64,000 bases of DNA from Polycladidibacter stylochi (GTDB taxonomy: Bacteria > Pseudomonadota > Alphaproteobacteria > Rhizobiales > Stappiaceae), in NCBI RefSeq assembly GCF_001562055.1, contig NZ_LLWE01000024.1:1-64000 (forward strand), in the 5' to 3' direction. Shown piece after piece: positions 48,625 through 58,633 of this stretch. Each line of letters opens with the position of its first letter. Position 1 is the first letter of the stretch. The notes beneath the pieces are model-generated. The model had not been told where the DNA came from, searched no databases, and saw nothing but the letters and a program-made list of their open reading frames with translations. The position numbers were made by a program, and so were the translations under genes.

Positions 48625-49245
48625 ATGAAAATCAATTCATCCCTTTTTGACGGGATCCGTGTGAAACCCGACAAGAAAAAGCAAGCAAAGAAAGAAAGCC
48701 CTAAATGCGATTGGGAGGGTTGTCAAAACCCTGGTGTCCATAAAGCCCCTAAAGGGCGTGATCGCGAGGGCCAGTTCTTTAATTTCTGTATGGAGCATGT
48801 ACGGGCCTATAATAAGTCCTACAATTACTTTTCTGGATTGGATGATGACTCCATCAAAAATATCCAAGAAGATGCTGTTACAGGCAATCGCCCCACGTGG
48901 AAAATGGGGGTAAACTCAGACCCCAATGCAGCACCGGGCCGCGATGGCTCTCGCACGAATATTAATGATAATAGATTCTCGGATAAGTTTGATTTTCTTG
49001 AGGATGGATTAGGTGACACAAGCGCCCCTAAAGGTCCACAAAGAAAAGTCTTAGCTCTTGAGAAAAGATCATTTGAAACCCTTAATTTGCGTGTTACTGC
49101 TCGTGGAGCGGAAATTAAGTCGCGCTATAAAGAGCTTGTTAAAATCCACCATCCCGACGCAAATGGTGGCGACCGTTCCTCGGAAGATCGCCTGCGAGAA
49201 ATTATTCAAGCTTATAACCTACTTAAGAAAAACGGTTACTGTTAA
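48625..49245 (+). CDS. J domain-containing protein
   Basis: 206 aa. A C-terminal J domain (about 148-206) has the HPD motif at 176-178 needed to stimulate DnaK. The N-terminal part has a possible zinc site (C28, C33, H39, C55, H58). No Gly/Phe or substrate-binding domain is present, so it is a specialised co-chaperone. Conserved between bolA and cobS in rhizobia. Confidence 0.92.
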   Translation: MKINSSLFDGIRVKPDKKKQAKKESPKCDWEGCQNPGVHKAPKGRDREGQFFNFCMEHVRAYNKSYNYFSGLDDDSIKNIQEDAVTGNRPTWKMGVNSDPNAAPGRDGSRTNINDNRFSDKFDFLEDGLGDTSAPKGPQRKVLALEKRSFETLNLRVTARGAEIKSRYKELVKIHHPDANGGDRSSEDRLREIIQAYNLLKKNGYC

Positions 49246-49313
49246 AGCAGCCGCTATCAAAAAACGATCCTTATTGACTAACCCCAGAACGGCATTGGGG
49301 CTTGGAGGAAATT

Positions 49314-50300
49314 ATGAGTGAAAACAGCAACCCTTTAAAAAACCTCCCCGACCACACCATTTCCGTTCGCGAAGTCTTTGGTATTGATAGCGACCTGATG
49401 GTTCCCGCATTTTCCACCAGAACCGAGCACGTGCCGGAACTTGATAAAGACTACCTGTTTGATCACGGCACCACACTGGCAATTCTAGCGGGTTTTGCAA
49501 AAAACCGCCGCGTCATGATTACCGGTTACCACGGTACTGGTAAATCAACTCATATTGAGCAAGTTGCAGCCCGTCTGAACTGGCCATGTGTACGCGTAAA
49601 CTTGGACAGTCACGTGAGCCGTATTGATCTGGTGGGTAAGGACGCGATTGTCGTGAAAGACGGCCACACGGTAACCGAGTTTAAAGATGGTATTTTACCA
49701 TGGGCATTGCAGAATAACGTCGCATTGGTGTTTGATGAATACGACGCTGGTCGCCCGGATGTGATGTTCGTGATCCAGCGTGTTTTGGAAGTTTCCGGCC
49801 GCCTAACCCTGCTCGACCAAAACCGCGTTATTCACCCACACCCGGCGTTCCGCCTGTTTGCAACTGCCAACACCGTCGGCCTTGGCGATACATCGGGCCT
49901 TTATCACGGTACCCAGCAAATCAACCAGGGACAAATGGACCGCTGGTCTATCGTCAGCACCTTGAATTACCTGCCGCACGACAACGAAGTCGAAATCGTT
50001 CTATCCAAGTCGCCCCATTACCAGTCCGAGGAAGGCCGTACCATTATTTCTAAAATGGTTCGTGTTGCAGACCTGACCCGTAATGCCTTTATCAATGGCG
50101 ACCTTTCAACCGTTATGAGCCCGCGCTCGGTCATCACTTGGTCTGAAAATGCGGATATCTTCGGCGATCTCGGCTTTGCTTTCCGTCTAACGTTCTTGAA
50201 TAAATGCGATGAAACCGAGCAATCTCTAGTTTCGGAATTCTACCAGCGCTGCTTTGGTGAGGAACTGCCAGAATCTGCTGCCAACGTTGTTATGAGCTAA
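49314..50300 (+). CDS. cobS: Cobaltochelatase subunit CobS
   Basis: 328 aa from the ATG at 49314 with GGAGG upstream. AAA+ ATPase of the MoxR/CobS class: Walker A GYHGTGKS at 71-78, Walker [15 protein letters not shown], sensor [10 protein letters not shown]. CobS and CobT form the ATP-driven chaperone for CobN, which inserts cobalt in aerobic cobalamin synthesis. cobT starts 11 bases after. Confidence 0.97.
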   Translation: MSENSNPLKNLPDHTISVREVFGIDSDLMVPAFSTRTEHVPELDKDYLFDHGTTLAILAGFAKNRRVMITGYHGTGKSTHIEQVAARLNWPCVRVNLDSHVSRIDLVGKDAIVVKDGHTVTEFKDGILPWALQNNVALVFDEYDAGRPDVMFVIQRVLEVSGRLTLLDQNRVIHPHPAFRLFATANTVGLGDTSGLYHGTQQINQGQMDRWSIVSTLNYLPHDNEVEIVLSKSPHYQSEEGRTIISKMVRVADLTRNAFINGDLSTVMSPRSVITWSENADIFGDLGFAFRLTFLNKCDETEQSLVSEFYQRCFGEELPESAANVVMS

Positions 50301-50310
50301 GGACATTCCC

Positions 50311-52194
50311 ATGGCGGACCGCAAGTACTTGGTGCAAAAAAGTAAATCCGCCACCTTGCCTCTGAAGCAGGCCATAAGCCAAACCGTTAGGGCTATTGCT
50401 GCCAACTCAGAGCTTGAGGTGCAGTTCACACAAGACAAGGCTGGCATGGCGGGCAACCGTGTTCGCTTACCAGACCTAAACCGTAGCGCCACGTATGAAG
50501 ATATTGCTGTCACTCGTGGTATTGGCGATTCAATGGCTTTGCGCCAAGCCTGTCACGATAACAGTGTCCATCGCAAATTATCGCCAGTTGGCACAAATGC
50601 GAAGGCAATTTTTGACAGTCTGGAGCAGGCACGCTGCGATTCCCTCGGCTCTCTACGCATGACCGGCGTTGGCGACAATATTGATGCCATGTTAAATGCC
50701 CGCTACGCGCGTGAAGAATTCGCCACAGCCACCAATCGTTCTGAGGCACCGCTCCATGATGTCCTCTCTTTGATGGTGCGCGAAAAACTCACAGGTCGCC
50801 CTATACCGGAAAACGCCCAACATCTAGTTGGCATGTGGCGTGAGTGGATTAACGATAAGGCTGATGGCGCACTGGATCATCTGGTGTCATCTATCGAAAG
50901 CCAAGCCGAGTTTGCCAACCAGACCCGCGATCTGTTGCGCTCGCTAGACATGTCCGATGAAGTCGGTGACGACCCGCAAGACGAAGAGGCAGAAGAAGAA
51001 GCACCAGCAGAAGAGAACGAGCAGCGGGCGGATGCTGCAGGCGATAAAGAGCAGGGCAGCGGCGAACAGGAAGGCGCACCGGAAGAGCAGGAGCTTTCTG
51101 GTGATGAGCAAGAACTTGGCGAGACCGAAGGCGCTGATGGCGACTATCAGGAAATGCCTGAGGATATGGCCAGCCCTTCTGAAGAGCCGGGCCAGCAAGA
51201 GCGCCGCGAACTCCCGTTTACCAATCAGCCGAACCCTGAGGTCTATAAGGCCTATACACATGGCTTTGACGAAATAATCGCAGCTGATGAGCTATGCGAC
51301 CAAGAAGAGCTTGACCGATTGCGCGGCTTTTTGGATCGGCAACTGGTGAATCTGTCTGGAGCGGTTGCTAGGCTAGCCAACCGCTTGCAACGCAAGCTCA
51401 TGGCACAGCAGAATCGCTCATGGGATTTTGATTTGGACGAAGGCATGTTGGATACAGCCCGTCTTTACCGCGTGGTCACTGATCCGTTACAGCCCTTGGC
51501 CTTCAAGTGGGAAAGCGACACGCAGTTCCGCGATACTGTGGTGACACTACTGCTTGATAATTCAGGCTCCATGCGCGGCCGCCCAATTACAGTTGCCGCC
51601 ACCTGCGCCGATATACTGGCCAGAACATTGGAGCGTTGCGGCGTTAAGGTCGAAATTCTCGGCTTCACAACAAAAGCTTGGAAAGGCGGCGAATCACGTG
51701 AAAAGTGGTTGGCTGATGGTAAGCCTGCCAACCCTGGACGGCTGAACGATCTACGCCATGTTATTTACAAAGCCGCTGACACCCCATGGCGCCGCGCCAA
51801 GCGCAATTTAGGCCTCATGATGCGTGAAGGACTTTTAAAAGAAAATATTGATGGTGAAGCGCTGGAATGGGCCCACCAACGCCTATTAGCACGCCCTGAA
51901 CAGCGCCGCATTTTGATGATGATCTCTGATGGTGCCCCTGTTGATGACACAACCCTTTCGGTTAATCCCGGCAATTACCTTGAAAAGCACCTGCGTAAAG
52001 TCATCGATGATATTGAAAACCGATCGCCGGTCGAACTCATTGCAATCGGGATCGGCCACGATGTCACACGCTATTACAAAAGAGCCGTTACAATTGTTGA
52101 TGCAGAAGAACTTGCAGGTGCGATGACCGATCAACTTGCAGACCTGTTTGATGAAAATCTGGATACCGCCAAAGGGAGAGGGCGCAAACACTAA
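50311..52194 (+). CDS. cobT: Cobaltochelatase subunit CobT
   Basis: 627 aa. N-terminal CobT domain (1 to about 210), a highly acidic low-complexity linker (about 214-298), and a C-terminal von Willebrand A domain with the MIDAS motif DNSGSM at 416-421. Works with CobS to load cobalt through CobN. Its stop overlaps the start of the next gene by one base. cobN is not in the window. Confidence 0.97.
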   Translation: MADRKYLVQKSKSATLPLKQAISQTVRAIAANSELEVQFTQDKAGMAGNRVRLPDLNRSATYEDIAVTRGIGDSMALRQACHDNSVHRKLSPVGTNAKAIFDSLEQARCDSLGSLRMTGVGDNIDAMLNARYAREEFATATNRSEAPLHDVLSLMVREKLTGRPIPENAQHLVGMWREWINDKADGALDHLVSSIESQAEFANQTRDLLRSLDMSDEVGDDPQDEEAEEEAPAEENEQRADAAGDKEQGSGEQEGAPEEQELSGDEQELGETEGADGDYQEMPEDMASPSEEPGQQERRELPFTNQPNPEVYKAYTHGFDEIIAADELCDQEELDRLRGFLDRQLVNLSGAVARLANRLQRKLMAQQNRSWDFDLDEGMLDTARLYRVVTDPLQPLAFKWESDTQFRDTVVTLLLDNSGSMRGRPITVAATCADILARTLERCGVKVEILGFTTKAWKGGESREKWLADGKPANPGRLNDLRHVIYKAADTPWRRAKRNLGLMMREGLLKENIDGEALEWAHQRLLARPEQRRILMMISDGAPVDDTTLSVNPGNYLEKHLRKVIDDIENRSPVELIAIGIGHDVTRYYKRAVTIVDAEELAGAMTDQLADLFDENLDTAKGRGRKH

Positions 52195-53237
52195 TGAAAT
52201 ATTCAAAAACATTTATTTTTTCTGCGCTTCTCTTCACCTTTGCACTCGTAATTATCATCATTGATTTGCAGCCCGTATGGTCAACATATCGTCCTGATGG
52301 CCAGACAATCGAAATAACAGCCGCAAAGCTGGATGGTTTTGACCCGGACGATACAGCTGAAACCTCCTTTGGAAAGCTGACTTTTCTCGGAGGTTTGGAG
52401 TTAAACTCCAATGAACGCTGGTTTGGCGGCTTTTCCGGCTTAATCGTCAGCCCCGACGGTAAAAAACTCACAGCTGTATCTGACCGTGCTCTCTGGTTTA
52501 CGGCTGATTTGGTGCAAGCAAAAAATGGTGCCCCATTAAAGCTCACCAATGCCTACATGGAACCGATGGATGGAATAGGCAAAACTGCACTTGCCAGTAC
52601 AGATAAATCGGATACTGAGGCCCTTACAGTAGACGGCAAAGGCCGCTTGCTGGTCTCCTATGAAGGCTACGGCGGGATTCTCGCTTACAAATATAAAGCC
52701 AATGGTAAACTAGCCGCACCTGAAGACCTTTCCGTACCGCAAGATCTGCATATGTTGGAAAAAAACAAGGGCATTGAGGCTCTTGCCTATGCCCCGCGCG
52801 GTTCCATACATGCAGGCAGCGTATTTGCTTTGTCTGAGAGATCTGGAAGCTCGACAGATGACCGGTTGGCCTATGAGATTAATCTTGAGCACCCTGCCAG
52901 ATCGAATAAATTCATCATCAAAGATATAGATGGCTATGATATTACCGATGCTGCCTTTTTGCCTAATGGTGATCTTATCTTTCTTGAGCGTCAAATAGGT
53001 ATTTCAGTCGGCTTGAATTTTCGCATGCGTCGTATTGCTGCCAAGGATATCAAGCCCGGAGCGGAAGTCACAGGAGACGTTCTTCTTGATGTGGGCATGA
53101 GCAAGCGGATTGATAACTTTGAGGCGCTGGCTATCCATAGCGATCAGAACGGTGATGCCATCTTGACCCTGCTCTCCGATGATAACCATAACATGATCCA
53201 GCGTACCTTGCTTCTGCGCTTTAAACTCGCGATGTAA
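52194..53237 (+). CDS. Esterase-like activity of phytase family protein
   Basis: 347 aa. An N-terminal signal anchor (about 7-25, FIFSALLFTFALVIIII) precedes a beta-propeller-like phytase/esterase-like domain with FGGFSGLIVSPDGKKLTAVSDRA, DTEALTVDGKGRLLVSYEG and the end block NFEALAIHSDQNGDAILTLLSDDN. It is periplasmic. Its position immediately after cobT is conserved in rhizobia, but no cobalamin role is shown. Substrate unknown. Confidence 0.88.
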   Translation: MKYSKTFIFSALLFTFALVIIIIDLQPVWSTYRPDGQTIEITAAKLDGFDPDDTAETSFGKLTFLGGLELNSNERWFGGFSGLIVSPDGKKLTAVSDRALWFTADLVQAKNGAPLKLTNAYMEPMDGIGKTALASTDKSDTEALTVDGKGRLLVSYEGYGGILAYKYKANGKLAAPEDLSVPQDLHMLEKNKGIEALAYAPRGSIHAGSVFALSERSGSSTDDRLAYEINLEHPARSNKFIIKDIDGYDITDAAFLPNGDLIFLERQIGISVGLNFRMRRIAAKDIKPGAEVTGDVLLDVGMSKRIDNFEALAIHSDQNGDAILTLLSDDNHNMIQRTLLLRFKLAM

Positions 53238-53552
53238 AAGCACGTAACCCTTATTCATGCAGGACCATACCATGCCCTGTCCTATCTATTGCAGGGCGTG
53301 GATTATCATAGCTTAGCTAACCGGCATATTAATTAGAAAACTGGTTTCACATACCTGTTGTCTAGTCAGATGTAGATCACCCTCTCGCAAACTCTCAATA
53401 CCTCTCCAAAATCACTATATGGCGTTATTGATACCTTTTGGCTGGCAGTTGCCTGTATACAGTTGGGTCTCAAAAAACTCGGCTATTTGGTTTAGAAAGC
53501 AAGAGCATTACCAACGTAAGTGAGTGCGCTAAAAACACTACAAAAGCTATTC
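53238..53552. other. Intergenic region with a hairpin
   Basis: 315 bases between convergent genes. A 9-bp stem (CATGCCCTG / CAGGGCGTG, 53272-53280 and 53293-53301, one G-T pair) follows the phytase-like gene and is a plausible weak terminator. Nothing else stands out. Confidence 0.45.
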
Positions 53553-53804
53553 TTAAGCTAGCCCACCTACAAACGCACTCATCTTGCTTTTGTGCGAAAC
53601 TGCCAAACGCACAGTACCTCCGCATCCCCGTTGAACACAGACCTGCCGCTCCTCAACCTCGCTTAAATACAAGTAGCGTTGCTCTTCCTTTGTTAAATAC
53701 TCCGCTACAGGGCGGAAAAAAACATGTCCGCACGTTTTACAGGTGAACTCAAGCCGTTGATCAGGCTCCAAGTCTTGTAATTGAATATTATCTTTCCAGC
53801 TCAT
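53553..53804 (-). CDS. Small zinc-ribbon protein, probable SOS operon member
   Basis: 83 aa with AAAGGA upstream. Four cysteines, C22-x2-C25 and C56-x4-C61, can form a zinc ribbon (CKTCGH, CVQRGCGG). The rest is mixed and polar. It lies 93 bases downstream of the Y-family polymerase on the same strand with no obvious terminator between, so it is likely induced with it. No family with a known function is recognised. DNA or protein binding is a guess from the zinc site. Confidence 0.7.
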   Translation of the reverse strand: MSWKDNIQLQDLEPDQRLEFTCKTCGHVFFRPVAEYLTKEEQRYLYLSEVEERQVCVQRGCGGTVRLAVSHKSKMSAFVGGLA

Positions 53805-53897
53805 ACACTATCCTTTCACCTCAAGTCATAAGCCCACTGCACAGAGCGCAATCTTAGGCGGGGTAGACGCAGCACCAAAAGCCCGTACACCTGCCAG

Positions 53898-55145
53898 CTA
53901 CCAAAAGTCCTCGGCATCCGGCACGCGGGTATAAGAGATTTTCCCGCCGACATGTCCCCCGGCAGGTGGTGCCCAATGGCCCATAGACACCAGCGTGCGC
54001 CCATAGCGCATGTTCAAATCATCACTCAAAGAAGAAAGCCGCTCCCAGTTCTGCCGCTCCCGATCATCATCTAAAAACATATCCAGCTGCCGCTCTTGCG
54101 CAGCGGACAGATCGAATAATACGACTGAAACCTTGAAAACCTTTGCCCGCGCCTGCACACCTTGCCGCGCCTGTTCCCAGAGCCGCTCTAGTGCCGCCAA
54201 AAAAGCTTGGTCATCGCGCACAACAGGCAAGCTGTAGGCTTCACCCCAGTGGTTTTGAGAGAGACTGAGTCCAAGTCCGAGACCGCTGGCATAAAACCCT
54301 TCACGACGCAAACGTCTTGCAGCTTTAATCAAAAGCAAGCGCGATATTTCTCGTGCCCCCTCAAGACTACGCGCTTCGGGTGGCAGCACACGGCTATGGC
54401 CAAACATACCACGGTGAGACGGAGGCGATGCGACATCATAACCATGCAGTGCATACCACAAGCGCTCACCGGTCACATTACCCCAAATAGCTCTCAACTG
54501 TTTGGCAGAGGTTTCGTAAAGCTGGCGTGTGGTGCCAATATGTGCTCGCGCTAGTCGCTGGTCAATACGCTTGCCGATACCCGGAATATCTGCCAGCGCT
54601 ACTTGAAACAAAGGCTCTGGCATTTGTGAGGGCTGCCAAATGGTCACCCCATCTGGCTTATTTAGTTTACCGGCTATTTTAGCAAGCTGCCTGTTGGCGG
54701 CAAAACCGATAGAACAAGTAATATGCGGCCCCACATTGGCTGCAATACGTGCTTTGATGCGTTGTGCAATCCCTTCGGGGTTCGTACGGTCTGCTAAAGC
54801 GACGCGACACGCCAGCTCATCGATAGACTTGATGGCATCAATAGGCACCACCGTTTCAATTTCGCATAGCAATGCATTGTGCGCCCGTCGATACAAATCC
54901 GGAGATTGCGGCACCAAGACAAGCGAGGGGCAAAGTTTCAAGGCATCATTCACCCGCATGATGCTTTTAACCCCGCGCGCTTTTGCCTCTTTCGAGCACG
55001 CAATCACGCAAGTACGGTCCGTACCGGCAAAAGGTACAACCCCCACAGGGCGGCCACGTAGATTTGGCCTTGCCTGCTGCTCCACCGAGGCAAAAAAACC
55101 ATCAAAATCCAGATATAAATGTTCTACTTGAGTCGGCTGTCGCAT
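53898..55145 (-). CDS. Y-family (DinB/UmuC-like) translesion DNA polymerase
   Basis: 415 aa from the ATG at 55145, with AGAGGA upstream; a longer frame would run into the LexA sites. Catalytic acids D13 (YLDFDGFFASVE) and D109-E110 (KSIDEL), steric-gate Phe F18, helix-hairpin-helix ADIPGIGKRIDQRL and a little-finger domain ending GGKISYTRVPDAEDF. It copies damaged DNA at the price of mutations. The sequence type (CSKEAKARGVKSIM) is the rhizobial DinB-like paralogue, not canonical DinB. Three tandem LexA half-sites precede it. Confidence 0.92.
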   Translation of the reverse strand: MRQPTQVEHLYLDFDGFFASVEQQARPNLRGRPVGVVPFAGTDRTCVIACSKEAKARGVKSIMRVNDALKLCPSLVLVPQSPDLYRRAHNALLCEIETVVPIDAIKSIDELACRVALADRTNPEGIAQRIKARIAANVGPHITCSIGFAANRQLAKIAGKLNKPDGVTIWQPSQMPEPLFQVALADIPGIGKRIDQRLARAHIGTTRQLYETSAKQLRAIWGNVTGERLWYALHGYDVASPPSHRGMFGHSRVLPPEARSLEGAREISRLLLIKAARRLRREGFYASGLGLGLSLSQNHWGEAYSLPVVRDDQAFLAALERLWEQARQGVQARAKVFKVSVVLFDLSAAQERQLDMFLDDDRERQNWERLSSLSDDLNMRYGRTLVSMGHWAPPAGGHVGGKISYTRVPDAEDFW

Positions 55146-55160
55146 TTTGTCCTCTGCATA

Positions 55161-55186
55161 GAACAAAAATAGAACATATAAAGAAC
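55161..55186 (-). promoter_or_regulatory. Tandem LexA boxes (GTTC-N7-GTTC-N7-GTTC)
   Basis: On the minus strand GTTC occurs three times with exact 11-base periodicity (starting at 55186, 55175 and 55164). The alphaproteobacterial LexA site is GTTC-N7-GTTC, so this is two overlapping sites in one. It ends 15 bases before the polymerase start codon. The repeat is seen directly; LexA binding is inferred from the known consensus. Confidence 0.85.
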
Positions 55187-55545
55187 AGAGTCAATCAAAC
55201 GATATCAGCGGATGAGCTGTCTAAACTGAACCAATCTATATGACGATAGCAATATTTGATCGAACTGTTCTGGTGAAAGCCTAAAATGGTCACCTGACAT
55301 CAAAATCTCCAGTTGGAGAGCTTGAAACACAACTCAGCTCAAATACAAATATTTTTATGGGCACTGAACCTTACTATATTATATCCTTATAGATAAGAAC
55401 CAAAATAACTTACCAATAAATGATAATATGAAGATAAACTACTCATTTTATCTAAGTAACTAAAGTACACCAAAATTTACTCAGTTCAAACAATGTGATT
55501 TTTATTGTATAGATAAGATGATTATCTTTATATAAGGAGATGACA
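55187..55545. other. AT-rich intergenic region
   Basis: 359 bases between the divergent polymerase and the orphan gene, about 65-70% AT from 55340 on, with repeated short AGATAAG-like words (about 55390, 55431, 55512). It probably carries the orphan gene's promoter. No gene or clear structure seen. Confidence 0.4.
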
Positions 55546-55881
55546 ATGGGAAATGGCAAAATGTTTTATGGCTCACCCTACGGACCTTGTAGAAGTAAAT
55601 CCCCTGAACAATACCTTGTATCTTCTCGTATTCAGACCGATGAGGAAATAGCTGCAGAAAAAATAAGAGACCAATACAGAAGAAAAGAAAAAGAGTTAAA
55701 GCTTCTTAAGCGACTTGAGAACAAAAAACGTAAATATCTTAGAAAAATAAATAAAGATATAAAAACAAAGTCAATTAACTGTAATATTTCAAATCCTAAA
55801 AACGAACAAAAGAGTAATTTTCCACCCAATACAATAATGAGAGAGCAACTTCAGAGCCTTTATAATAAAATGGTATCTTAA
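55546..55881 (+). CDS. AT-rich orphan gene, lysine-rich coiled-coil protein
   Basis: 111 aa from the ATG at 55546 with a textbook AAGGAG six bases upstream. The middle (about 30-75) is a highly charged helix of Lys, Arg and Glu (EEIAAEKIRDQYRRKEKELK and more), likely a coiled coil. No domain is recognised. Base composition and Lys/Asn/Ile content are far from the neighbours. With the adjacent IS remnant this suggests horizontal acquisition. Confidence 0.6.
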   Translation: MGNGKMFYGSPYGPCRSKSPEQYLVSSRIQTDEEIAAEKIRDQYRRKEKELKLLKRLENKKRKYLRKINKDIKTKSINCNISNPKNEQKSNFPPNTIMREQLQSLYNKMVS

Positions 55882-56084
55882 CTTTACCGCCTCATTTGCG
55901 CATAATCGGACAATCACAAAAATTATAGGTGAATTTTCGCTTTGTACAGAAAATTAGGTTTCAATGCTTCAAACCATCCAACATAACGTCCCTCTACTGA
56001 CTAATACATATGAGCGTGGGAGCTTTAAAACGCTTCGCTTGCACCACTGTGAAGTAGCTTTTCTTGCCTTTAATAGCTAACTTT

Positions 56085-56470
56085 AAACAGATCGTCGCCG
56101 TCACTTGCCTTATCCTTCTTCTCCTGATTTTGGATATAGTGTCTAACGACCTGTTCTTAATAGCCCGTCGTTGAAACGAAGTATCCTCGCGCCAAAATGA
56201 TATCCCTTATGGGGCCGTTTCCTCGCATACTTAATGGCAATATAAAGAGACGTTTTGCCTTTCAAAAATCCAACGAGATGCGCCACCGATTACTTAAGTG
56301 GAAGAGAGATAAGCATATGCACCTGGTCAGGCATGAGCTCGCCTTCTTCAAAACGGCATCCTTTTCCAGCGCCAATCTGATAAACTGGTCTTACAGCTCT
56401 CTTCGCAACTCACTATAAAGCCGTTTTGTGCGGTATTTACTGCTAAAAAACAGCGGCCCAAGCAGGAGGG
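56085..56470 (-). pseudogene. Decayed IS200/IS605-type transposase TnpA
   Basis: Translating the minus strand gives pieces of an IS200 TnpA in order but in different frames with stops: KYRTKRLYSELRRE, then EGELMPDQVHMLISLP followed by a stop and VAHLVGFLKGKTSLYIA, then ARGYFVST, a stop, and EQVVRHYIQNQEKKD. The HUH metal motif (normally HVH in MPDHVHM) is QVH, and at least two in-frame stops and two frameshifts are present. The Tyr of VRHYI is kept. The element is dead; its ends could not be delimited. Confidence 0.85.
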
Positions 56471-56535
56471 TCCCATAACTAAAATATAAAACTCTTCCAG
56501 TCCTCCACCAAGGGTGGGCGCTTATTTTGCCTACA

Positions 56536-56563
56536 ACAAAAAAAGGGCGCTGGATGCGCCCTT
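56536..56563 (-). terminator. accA terminator
   Basis: On the minus strand AAGGGCGC-ATCCA-GCGCCCTT is followed by a run of T (complement of 56536-56542), about 42 bases after the accA stop. Confidence 0.88.
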
Positions 56564-56604
56564 AGTACTTACGATTCTTATCACACGTGTATTTTAATAG
56601 GTGC

Positions 56605-57561
56605 CTAAGGCAGCTCGCGACCAATGCGCAGGAATTTATCTTTTCGATGCTTGGTGATCTCCTGGCTGTTCATGCCAGAAAACTGCGCTAGCGCTTTTTC
56701 AATTGTTGAACCAGCACGGTCGATAACAATTTCTTTCGCCCGATGAGCACCACCAACCGGCTCACTAATGATTTCATCAATCACACCCATGCTATTTAAA
56801 TCCTGAGCAGTGATTTTCATATTGGTGGCAGCATCTTGTGCACGCGTACTATCACGCCATAGGATTGAAGCACCTGCTTCTGGAGAAATTACACTATAAA
56901 TAGCGTGTTCCAGCATGGCTACATGATTTGTTGTGGCTATGGCTATAGCACCACCTGATCCACCTTCACCAATTACGAGCGATACATTTGCAACGCCTAA
57001 ATCCAGACAAGCGGCTGTAGAGCGCGCAATTGCTTCTGCTTGTCCGCGCTCCTCGGCACCAATACCGGGATAAGCGCCAGCGGTGTCAACAAACGAGACA
57101 ACCGGAATTTGGAAACGATTGGCAAGCTCCATAATACGGACAGCTTTACGGTACCCTTCTGGGCGTGCCATGCCGAAGTTTCTCTCAAGGCGGGACTGAG
57201 TATCGTTGCCTTTTTCTTGCCCGAGAACTGCAACGGATTGCCCGCGAAAACGACCGAATCCGGCAATCATGGCGTTGTCCTCGGAGAACTTGCGGTCCCC
57301 AGCCAGTGGAGTGAAGTCAGTTATTAACCCATTTATATAATCGAGTGCATGTGGCCGGTCAGGGTGGCGGGCTACAAGGGTTTTTTGCCAAGGGGTTAAT
57401 TTCGCATAAACGTCCGATAGCGCCTGATTTGCTTTTTCCTGTAGTTTCGATATCTCATCGTCAACATCAACGGCCTCACCGCTTTCTGCAAGACTTTTGA
57501 GTTCTTGAACCTTACCTTCAAGGTCCGCTACAGGTTTTTCAAATTCAAGGTAACTGTGCAT
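56605..57561 (-). CDS. accA: Acetyl-CoA carboxylase carboxyltransferase subunit alpha
   Basis: 318 aa, full length. With AccD it moves CO2 from biotin to acetyl-CoA, the first step of fatty-acid synthesis. Motifs: FVDTAGAYPGIGAEERGQ, VIGEGGSGGAIAIA and the EAGASILWRD block. The ribosome binding site before the ATG at 57561 is weak. In most rhizobia accA adjoins xerD; here it is 12 kb away, next to DUF3108, evidence of a local rearrangement. Confidence 0.97.
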   Translation of the reverse strand: MHSYLEFEKPVADLEGKVQELKSLAESGEAVDVDDEISKLQEKANQALSDVYAKLTPWQKTLVARHPDRPHALDYINGLITDFTPLAGDRKFSEDNAMIAGFGRFRGQSVAVLGQEKGNDTQSRLERNFGMARPEGYRKAVRIMELANRFQIPVVSFVDTAGAYPGIGAEERGQAEAIARSTAACLDLGVANVSLVIGEGGSGGAIAIATTNHVAMLEHAIYSVISPEAGASILWRDSTRAQDAATNMKITAQDLNSMGVIDEIISEPVGGAHRAKEIVIDRAGSTIEKALAQFSGMNSQEITKHRKDKFLRIGRELP

Positions 57562-57775
57562 TTATATAATCACTCGTTGCAACTAGCAGGAAAGGCTCCG
57601 CTTGTTTATGTGGTGTCGGAATACACCTTAATTTTGCGCGACACTGTCTCTCATGTCGCTATCTGTCAAGACTAACCTTATTAAAATTGAGTACCAGACC
57701 CCAACCTTCAAGCTTTTTTGCTTAATTTAGGTAAAAAAAAGGGTGTAGCTTGTTAAAAATATTATTTTGCCGGTT

Positions 57776-58633
57776 TCAGTGTAACGCGCTCGTGCCTTCG
57801 CTACCGTAAGAAAGTATAAGCTCTTGTGCCTTAATAACAAGGTCACCCGTTATTGTTGGCATTGCAATTCGGTAGGGTATGAGAATGCCACTATTACCGA
57901 CAGGGGCAAACCAGGCCTCAATTTTTTGGGCATTGACCAACAGCTTTACCGATTCTCTCTCGGGCTTATGGCCTGCAACCGGAATCCATTGAGCCTGGCA
58001 AACAACCACTTTACCATCATAACCATTTCCTTGAACCTGCTTGGTTTCTTTGTAAGCAAGCTCAACATCAAACCGTGTCCAGCCGTCATAAATGTGTAAC
58101 CTACGATTACACGCAGTATCACTAATGCTATGTGCCCCCTCAGGTAGCGTTAAGAGTGCAGCGCTGATGGGATCCATAGCGTTTTTTTTGTGCGCTTCTG
58201 TCATTTTTACGCGTGTCTTGGATGGCTTGAAACGCGGTGAAATTACTGCTTCACGAATATGACCAGAACCCATTTGTAAATTGGCATAGAAATCTCGGCC
58301 TGCTGCTTTAGATGTCATTGTATAACGTGAGGGCAAAATAGTGTTATTTTGAATCCAGCCGGTCGCTTCCGCTCCCCCAGCACCTGTGGAAAAAAGCGTA
58401 CCAATACCAGCTGGCTCCATGCCAATTTTGGCTGAGTAAGCGTTATCTTGCAAAATTAGCGATACACTGCCACGCCCAACGGTAATACCTGCCACAGTGA
58501 TATCGTAGATACCTCCAACACGGCCGGTTTTCCCCACAGCAGCTGTGGAAAGGGGAATAAGTAGCGCCAAAAAAAACAAGCCTGTGTATTTTGTGACAGT
58601 CCATGCTTTAGAAAAATAACTAAATACCGACAC
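57776..58633 (-). CDS. DUF3108 domain-containing periplasmic protein
   Basis: 285 aa from a GTG with GAGGGGA eight bases upstream. A signal peptide (about 1-32, FFLALLIPLSTAA) is followed by the DUF3108 beta-rich domain with GIYDITVAGITVGRGSVSL, LPSRYTMTSKAAGR and the usual Asp-Pro-x-SAALLTLPEG. It is probably periplasmic; function unknown. Divergent from rpmB, as in other rhizobia. Confidence 0.85.
   Translation of the reverse strand: MSVFSYFSKAWTVTKYTGLFFLALLIPLSTAAVGKTGRVGGIYDITVAGITVGRGSVSLILQDNAYSAKIGMEPAGIGTLFSTGAGGAEATGWIQNNTILPSRYTMTSKAAGRDFYANLQMGSGHIREAVISPRFKPSKTRVKMTEAHKKNAMDPISAALLTLPEGAHSISDTACNRRLHIYDGWTRFDVELAYKETKQVQGNGYDGKVVVCQAQWIPVAGHKPERESVKLLVNAQKIEAWFAPVGNSGILIPYRIAMPTITGDLVIKAQELILSYGSEGTSALH

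Noticed and set aside
56197-56418. 73-codon plus-strand frame
   Set aside because: It is the antisense of the decayed IS200 transposase.
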